Of a stretch of 5,576 bases of DNA, positions 1 to 5,576 are shown one piece after another. The stretch's first letter is position 1; each line of letters begins with the position of its first letter. The DNA comes from Actinomycetes bacterium. Its GTDB lineage: Bacteria; Actinomycetota; Actinomycetes; Actinomycetales; Cellulomonadaceae. The stretch spans positions 1 through 5,576 of the forward strand of contig JAEWCA010000072.1 in NCBI GenBank assembly GCA_023390875.1, in the 5' to 3' direction. The notes below the pieces were generated by a model. That model worked only from the letters and a program-made list of their open reading frames with translations, made no database searches and was not told the origin of the DNA. The translations under genes and the position numbers were made by a program.

Positions 1-2672
<2,672 letters not shown>

Positions 2673-2685
2673 CCCCCTCGCACGC

Positions 2686-2732
2686 ACGACGAACCCCGCC
2701 GCCCGGTCGCCCGGGCCGGCGGGGTTCGTCGT
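2686..2732. terminator. Strong stem-loop between convergent genes, probable bidirectional terminator
   Basis: Bases 2686-2701 pair perfectly with 2717-2732 (16 bp, core GAACCCCGCCG). Then 2702-2706 pair with 2711-2715 after a single bulged C at 2716, closing a TCGC loop. The stem begins 14 bases after the asd stop and ends 61 bases beyond the stop of the opposing peroxidase gene. There is no T-run on either side, which is common for terminators in high-GC actinobacteria. Position between convergent stops and symmetry argue for use in both directions. Confidence 0.8.
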
Positions 2733-2753
2733 CTGCCGGTGGTGACGAGCCAG

Positions 2754-2776
2754 GTGCCGAGCGGCTCGCCCGGCAC
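2754..2776 (-). terminator. Small GC-rich hairpin after the peroxidase gene
   Basis: GTGCCG (2754-2759) pairs with CGGCAC (2771-2776) around an 11-base loop, which could itself fold partly (GAG with CTC). Read leftwards it begins 17 bases after the peroxidase stop, ahead of the larger stem-loop. It has no T-run. It may be a first terminator or a 3'-end stabiliser, or chance pairing in GC-rich DNA. Confidence 0.3.
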
Positions 2777-2793
2777 GAGCGGCCGCCGTGGGG

Positions 2794-4284
2794 TCAGCTC
2801 AGCGAGCCGACCACCCCCGCCGCCGTGAGCAGGTCGACGATGCCGAACGTCGAGCCGCGCCCGTACGTGGGCGTCCAGTCGGGGTCCTGCGACAGGTACG
2901 ACGACGGGTCCCCGTCGATCAGCCCGTGGAACACCTCCGCGACGATCCGCCCGCCGACGGCCCCGAGGTGCTGCCCGTCGGCCTGCACGTCGGCCTCCCG
3001 CAGGACGTAGAACCACAGCGGCGTCCGCAGGTGCAGGTTGTGCTCCTCGAGGTCGGCGAGGTCCGCCGCGGACAGTGCGGGCTCCTGCATCGCGGCGGCG
3101 ACCCGCTGGCCGGACGGCACCTCCATCGTCAGGCCGCGCAGCAGGTTGCGGATGGCGAGCGAGTCGGGCTCGTCGGACGGCTGGCCGAGGAGGTGGAACA
3201 GCGCGGACGACAGCGTCGTGTCGATCCGCTTGTTGCGCCGCACGCGACCGTCGCCGAAGTCGAAGAACGTCTGCCAGTCGATGAACCGGCGTGACGCCCG
3301 GCACCCGCCGCGCAGGTCGTCCGGGTCGGCGCCGGACGTCGTCGGGTCGAAGATGCGCGCGAAGAACTGGAGCGTCGGGTCGGTCGCGGACGTCCCGAAG
3401 TTGGCACGGTAGCTGGGCCGCACCTGCGTGTGCCCGAACCGGTACGCGGCCACCGAGAACTCCACGGGGATGTACGGGGCGTTCCGCCAGTGGTAGAACT
3501 TGCGCCCGTTCTCGAGGATGTCCTTGACGACCGCGTCGCCGCAGGTCAGCGGCAGGAACTCGTGCAGCACCATCCACTGGTAGTGCCACCGCACCACACG
3601 CTGCGCCTCGGCGAACAGCTCCTGCGGCGTGACGGGTCCGAGCGTGGTGCGCAGGTCGGCGACGACCCGGTTGTGGAACCGCAGGAACGCGAGCTGCAGC
3701 TGGTCGACGATGAGGTTCTCGTCGTTGCGCGGGTCGCCGATGAGCGCGGTGCCCTGCGAGTTGCGCGGCACGTCGTAGCGGACCTGGTGGTCGATGCAGA
3801 CCGTGTCCGAGCCGGGGATCGGCTCGACGAGCAGCGTCGTGCGGCCGCCGTCGACGGACTGGTCGTACAGGTGCGGCGACGCGCCCGGCCCGCTGCCGTA
3901 CACGTTGTCGAGGTCGAGCGCGGGGATCCGGAAGTTGCGGATCGACTCGGGGTCCTGCGCGCGGGCGAGGCTCGACGTCGGGTCGAACGTCATGTCGTGG
4001 TCGAGGAACTGGCCCAGGAACGTCATGCCGGCGACGAGGTGCGGGTTGTCGGGGTTGTGGACGCTCAGCGTCGCGTCGGTGATGAGCTGCGCGGGCGTCG
4101 CGGTCGTGCTGTCGGCGGCGTCCATGATCCCGCCGGGCCTGCCGATCTCGACGAGGGCCGCGCGGACGCTCGGGGTGTCCGCGGCGAACGCCGGGAGCGT
4201 CGGGAAGAGCCGTCCGAACCGGCCCTCGTCGTAGAACGTCGACTTCGGTGTGCGAATGCCCTGGTCGGCATCTCCGTGCGGCAT
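2794..4284 (-). CDS. Animal-type haem peroxidase (myeloperoxidase/cyclooxygenase superfamily)
   Basis: The 496 residues belong to the bacterial branch of the animal haem peroxidases. These enzymes use H2O2 to oxidise halides, thiocyanate or small organic donors; the substrate here is unknown. GQFLDHD (91-97) supplies distal Gln92 and His96, haem-linking Asp95 and a calcium ligand, Asp97. LDLDNVYGS (123-131) matches the calcium-loop region. GDPRNDEN (183-190) supplies catalytic Arg186 and haem-linking Glu189. AAYRFGHTQVRP (279-290) supplies proximal His285. LRGLTMEVPSGQRVA (382-396) and TPLWFYVLREA (421-431) are typical C-terminal family blocks. The residue after Glu189 is Asn, so the Met-haem sulfonium bond of myeloperoxidase is absent. 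No signal peptide or membrane helix is seen, and there are only three Cys, so it looks cytoplasmic. ATG at 4284 has SD GAGGAG (4295-4290), five bases away, inside a hairpin. It lies 70 bases downstream of a lipoprotein gene, probably cotranscribed. Confidence 0.93.
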   Translation of the reverse strand: MPHGDADQGIRTPKSTFYDEGRFGRLFPTLPAFAADTPSVRAALVEIGRPGGIMDAADSTTATPAQLITDATLSVHNPDNPHLVAGMTFLGQFLDHDMTFDPTSSLARAQDPESIRNFRIPALDLDNVYGSGPGASPHLYDQSVDGGRTTLLVEPIPGSDTVCIDHQVRYDVPRNSQGTALIGDPRNDENLIVDQLQLAFLRFHNRVVADLRTTLGPVTPQELFAEAQRVVRWHYQWMVLHEFLPLTCGDAVVKDILENGRKFYHWRNAPYIPVEFSVAAYRFGHTQVRPSYRANFGTSATDPTLQFFARIFDPTTSGADPDDLRGGCRASRRFIDWQTFFDFGDGRVRRNKRIDTTLSSALFHLLGQPSDEPDSLAIRNLLRGLTMEVPSGQRVAAAMQEPALSAADLADLEEHNLHLRTPLWFYVLREADVQADGQHLGAVGGRIVAEVFHGLIDGDPSSYLSQDPDWTPTYGRGSTFGIVDLLTAAGVVGSLS

Positions 4285-4289
4285 GACGG

Positions 4290-4323
4290 CTCCTCGTGGT
4301 CGTTCGGGCTGACGACCACGAGG
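4290..4323 (-). promoter_or_regulatory. Inverted repeat covering the SD of the peroxidase gene
   Basis: Bases 4292-4303 and 4312-4323 form a perfect 12-bp inverted repeat with an 8-base loop. In the leftward mRNA the 3' arm is ACGACCACGAGG, whose final GAGG is the first four bases of the SD GAGGAG (4295-4290). The 5' arm begins with CCTC, an internal anti-SD. A folded leader would therefore hide most of the SD, six bases from the ATG. No T-run follows, so an ordinary intrinsic terminator is less likely. A protein-binding operator is an alternative. The repeat is certain; the regulatory role is inferred. Confidence 0.6.
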
Positions 4324-4354
4324 TGCCCGGTGACGGGTGGCAGATACGCCGGGG

Positions 4355-5125
4355 TCAGGACTTCCACAGCACGTTGGTCAGCTCCTGCTCCGTCGGCGCC
4401 GTGATGCCGAGGTCGGCACCCCAGTTCGTGAACGTCATCTCGACGGGCGCGCCGCCGACGTCCGACGTGGCCTGGAGCAGCCGGTTCTGCTGGTCGACCC
4501 AGAACGTGAGCGTCACCGTCGCCGGGAGCTGCTCGCGGGGGACGCCCCCGCTGAGGTCACCGAGACCGTCGGTGAGGCGCGACGTGGCGACGACGACGTC
4601 GTACGCCTGTGCCGGGACACCGGCCACCACGCCCAGGTCCCCGGCGGGGCGCACGGCGATGACGGCCCCGTAGAGCGCCCGGACGGGCCGCACGGGGTCC
4701 ACGCTCGCGGCGACGGCCGGCAGGCCGGCGTCGCCCTGGGTGTCGTCGTAGTACTTGCCGCGCGTGCCCGTGGCCTTGACGTAGCGACGCCCGTCGACCG
4801 AGCGGACCTCCACGGGCCCGCCGGCCACGGTCGTGGTGACGCGGTTGTTCGACCGGACCAGGTCGACGTCGACGACGTTCTCGACGCCGGCGGCGCGCGT
4901 CGTCCACGTGAGCGAGCGCGCGGTGAGCATGGCCTCGGAGAGCCGCGGGACCAGGGTGTCGGGAGTGAGCTGCTCCCATGCGAGGTGGGCGGACTGAGGG
5001 TCCGCTGCCGACACGGTGGGCGTCGGTTCGTCCTGCGCCGGGACGCTTCCGGCGGCGCAGCCGGCGGCGGTCGCGGTGACGGCGAGGGCGACGGTCAGGG
5101 CACGGGCGAGTCGGGTGGTGCGCAC
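4355..5125 (-). CDS. Predicted lipoprotein, LolA/LppX-LprG-like
   Basis: The 256-residue product starts MRTTRLARALTVALAVTATA (GTG start) with a basic n-region and an Ala/Val/Thr hydrophobic core. It then reaches the lipobox A-A-G-C with Cys23, so it should be lipidated and anchored outside the membrane. A Pro/Thr-rich linker follows (about 29-40). The body alternates short polar and hydrophobic strands, with the VDGRRYVKATG and FWVDQQNRLLQATSDVGG segments and a C-terminal NWGADLGITAPTEQEL. That pattern resembles the LolA-like half-barrel of the LppX/LprA/F/G lipoproteins, which carry lipids in mycobacteria; the match is by eye and function is not established. The GTG at 5125 was chosen over an in-frame ATG 23 codons upstream because AGGAGG (5136-5131) lies five bases before it and the signal peptide then begins at residue 1. 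It lies 70 bases upstream of the peroxidase gene on the same strand. Confidence 0.8.
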   Translation of the reverse strand: MRTTRLARALTVALAVTATAAGCAAGSVPAQDEPTPTVSAADPQSAHLAWEQLTPDTLVPRLSEAMLTARSLTWTTRAAGVENVVDVDLVRSNNRVTTTVAGGPVEVRSVDGRRYVKATGTRGKYYDDTQGDAGLPAVAASVDPVRPVRALYGAVIAVRPAGDLGVVAGVPAQAYDVVVATSRLTDGLGDLSGGVPREQLPATVTLTFWVDQQNRLLQATSDVGGAPVEMTFTNWGADLGITAPTEQELTNVLWKS

Positions 5126-5137
5126 AGGAGCCTCCTG
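5125..5137 (-). promoter_or_regulatory. SD that sets the lipoprotein GTG start, inside a short dyad
   Basis: In the leftward direction, CAGGAG-G-CTCCTG contains AGGAGG (5136-5131), five bases from the GTG at 5125-5123. The SD is near-consensus and decides the start. It is also half of a 6-bp dyad with a one-base centre. In RNA this could only form a weak 4-bp hairpin (CAGG with CCTG), so any regulatory meaning is doubtful. Confidence 0.6.
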
Positions 5138-5576
5138 CGATGTCGGGACGGTCGGTCGTCGGCATCGCGGCCGGGCGCTCCTCCACCCTGACATCCCGAT
5201 GGGCGATCTGTCGCAATCCGTCTCGTCATGTGGGCCGTGCGCTCTGTCACGTCGGGCTCTGACGGTTCGTCACCGCGGCACCCGGCAGGGCCCTCGCGCG
5301 GCGCCGGCCGCAAGTCCGGGGCGAGGTCTCGACGACGGTTCCCACGGCCTCCCACACCTGCGTCGACGCTCGTCGCGTCGTCGCTCGTCACGCGCTGTGG
5401 TCGCGCTCCCAGGACGACGTGTCCCGAAAGGTTTAGGAGTCTGGACGCCCCCTGTGCGCGACACGAGGGTGGTCGCCGTCCCGACCGTCGCTCACCGGGC
5501 GTCCGCACCGCTGCGTGCGCCCGGGGCCCGCGCCGGCTCGGTCCTTCGTGCACCTCCCGCCACAGTCCGCCACGCG
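5126..5576. other. No convincing gene; upstream region of the lipoprotein gene
   Basis: The 451 bases after the SD hold only open frames of arbitrary composition (rich in Arg, Pro, Gly), with no recognisable family or SD-supported start. I found no convincing -35/-10 pair for the leftward operon. Visible structure includes the palindrome GCGTCGACGC (5360-5369), an 8-base direct repeat CGCTCGTC (5367-5374 and 5382-5389), and a striking dip in GC content around 5426-5438 (GAAAGGTTTAGGA). An 8-bp inverted repeat, GGACGCCC/GGGCGTCC (5443-5450 and 5497-5504), encloses a smaller hairpin, GGTCG/CGACC (5471-5475 and 5482-5486). A gene beyond the right edge may own part of this region. Confidence 0.5.

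Noticed and set aside
4292..4323. The 12-bp inverted repeat as an intrinsic terminator of the lipoprotein gene
   Set aside because: It is followed by AGCCGTC and the peroxidase ATG rather than a T-run, and the SD lies inside it. Partial attenuation cannot be excluded, but SD occlusion explains the position better.
3430..4404. Rightward open frame opposite the peroxidase gene (324 codons)
   Set aside because: The leftward frame has complete haem-peroxidase motifs and an SD; the opposite frame is Arg/Val/Glu/Asp-rich filler.
5126..5194. Longer lipoprotein from an upstream in-frame ATG at 5194
   Set aside because: The extra 23 residues (MSGWRSARPRCRRP onward) would put an Arg-rich tail before the signal peptide. 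The GTG at 5125 has a near-perfect SD and leaves the signal peptide at the N-terminus.
5311..5435. Flagellar/WhiG-type promoters: CAAG (5311-5314) rightward, TAAA (5435-5432) leftward
   Set aside because: At the expected 15-base spacing neither is followed by anything close to GCCGATAA, and no motility gene is visible.
5095..5553. Leftward open frame upstream of and overlapping the lipoprotein start (152 codons)
   Set aside because: It is Arg/Pro/Gly-rich with no family features or SD, and it overlaps the signal peptide of a better-supported gene in another frame.

Overview
The window is a very GC-rich stretch with GTG starts at two of its genes and strong Shine-Dalgarno (SD) sites. Its first half is an aspartokinase / aspartate-semialdehyde dehydrogenase operon laid out as in Corynebacterium and other Actinobacteria. 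I infer a high-GC actinobacterium, possibly of the Cellulomonas / Micrococcales type. The phylum is fairly secure; the genus is a guess.

Layout. Positions 1-87 hold the first 29 codons of a leftward gene with a signal-peptide-like N-terminus, cut off by the window edge. Positions 88-345 are a divergent intergenic region that should carry the promoters for that gene and for the operon to its right. Positions 346-2672 are the rightward lysC-asd operon. LysC (aspartokinase) contains a well-formed internal start, SD AAGGAG plus GTG at codon 251, which should yield a separate regulatory beta subunit. The lysC stop and the asd start overlap as ATGA. The two enzymes catalyse the first two steps from aspartate towards lysine/diaminopimelate, threonine, methionine and isoleucine. 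A strong stem-loop (2686-2732) lies between asd and the convergent gene that follows.

Positions 2794-5125 carry two leftward genes. Upstream is a 256-residue predicted lipoprotein with a LolA/LppX-like look. Seventy bases downstream is a 496-residue animal-type (myeloperoxidase/cyclooxygenase superfamily) haem peroxidase. The peroxidase has its distal and proximal catalytic residues and both carboxylates that esterify haem in mammalian relatives, but no export signal. A perfect 12-bp inverted repeat in the 70-base gap covers most of the peroxidase SD, so folding of the mRNA could control its translation. Positions 5126-5576 show no convincing gene.

The most interesting points are the SD-covering hairpin and the pairing of a surface lipoprotein with an apparently cytoplasmic animal-type peroxidase. 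The amino-acid operon is ordinary apart from the clear internal beta-subunit start. I see no CRISPR array, tRNA, rRNA, insertion sequence or other mobile element.
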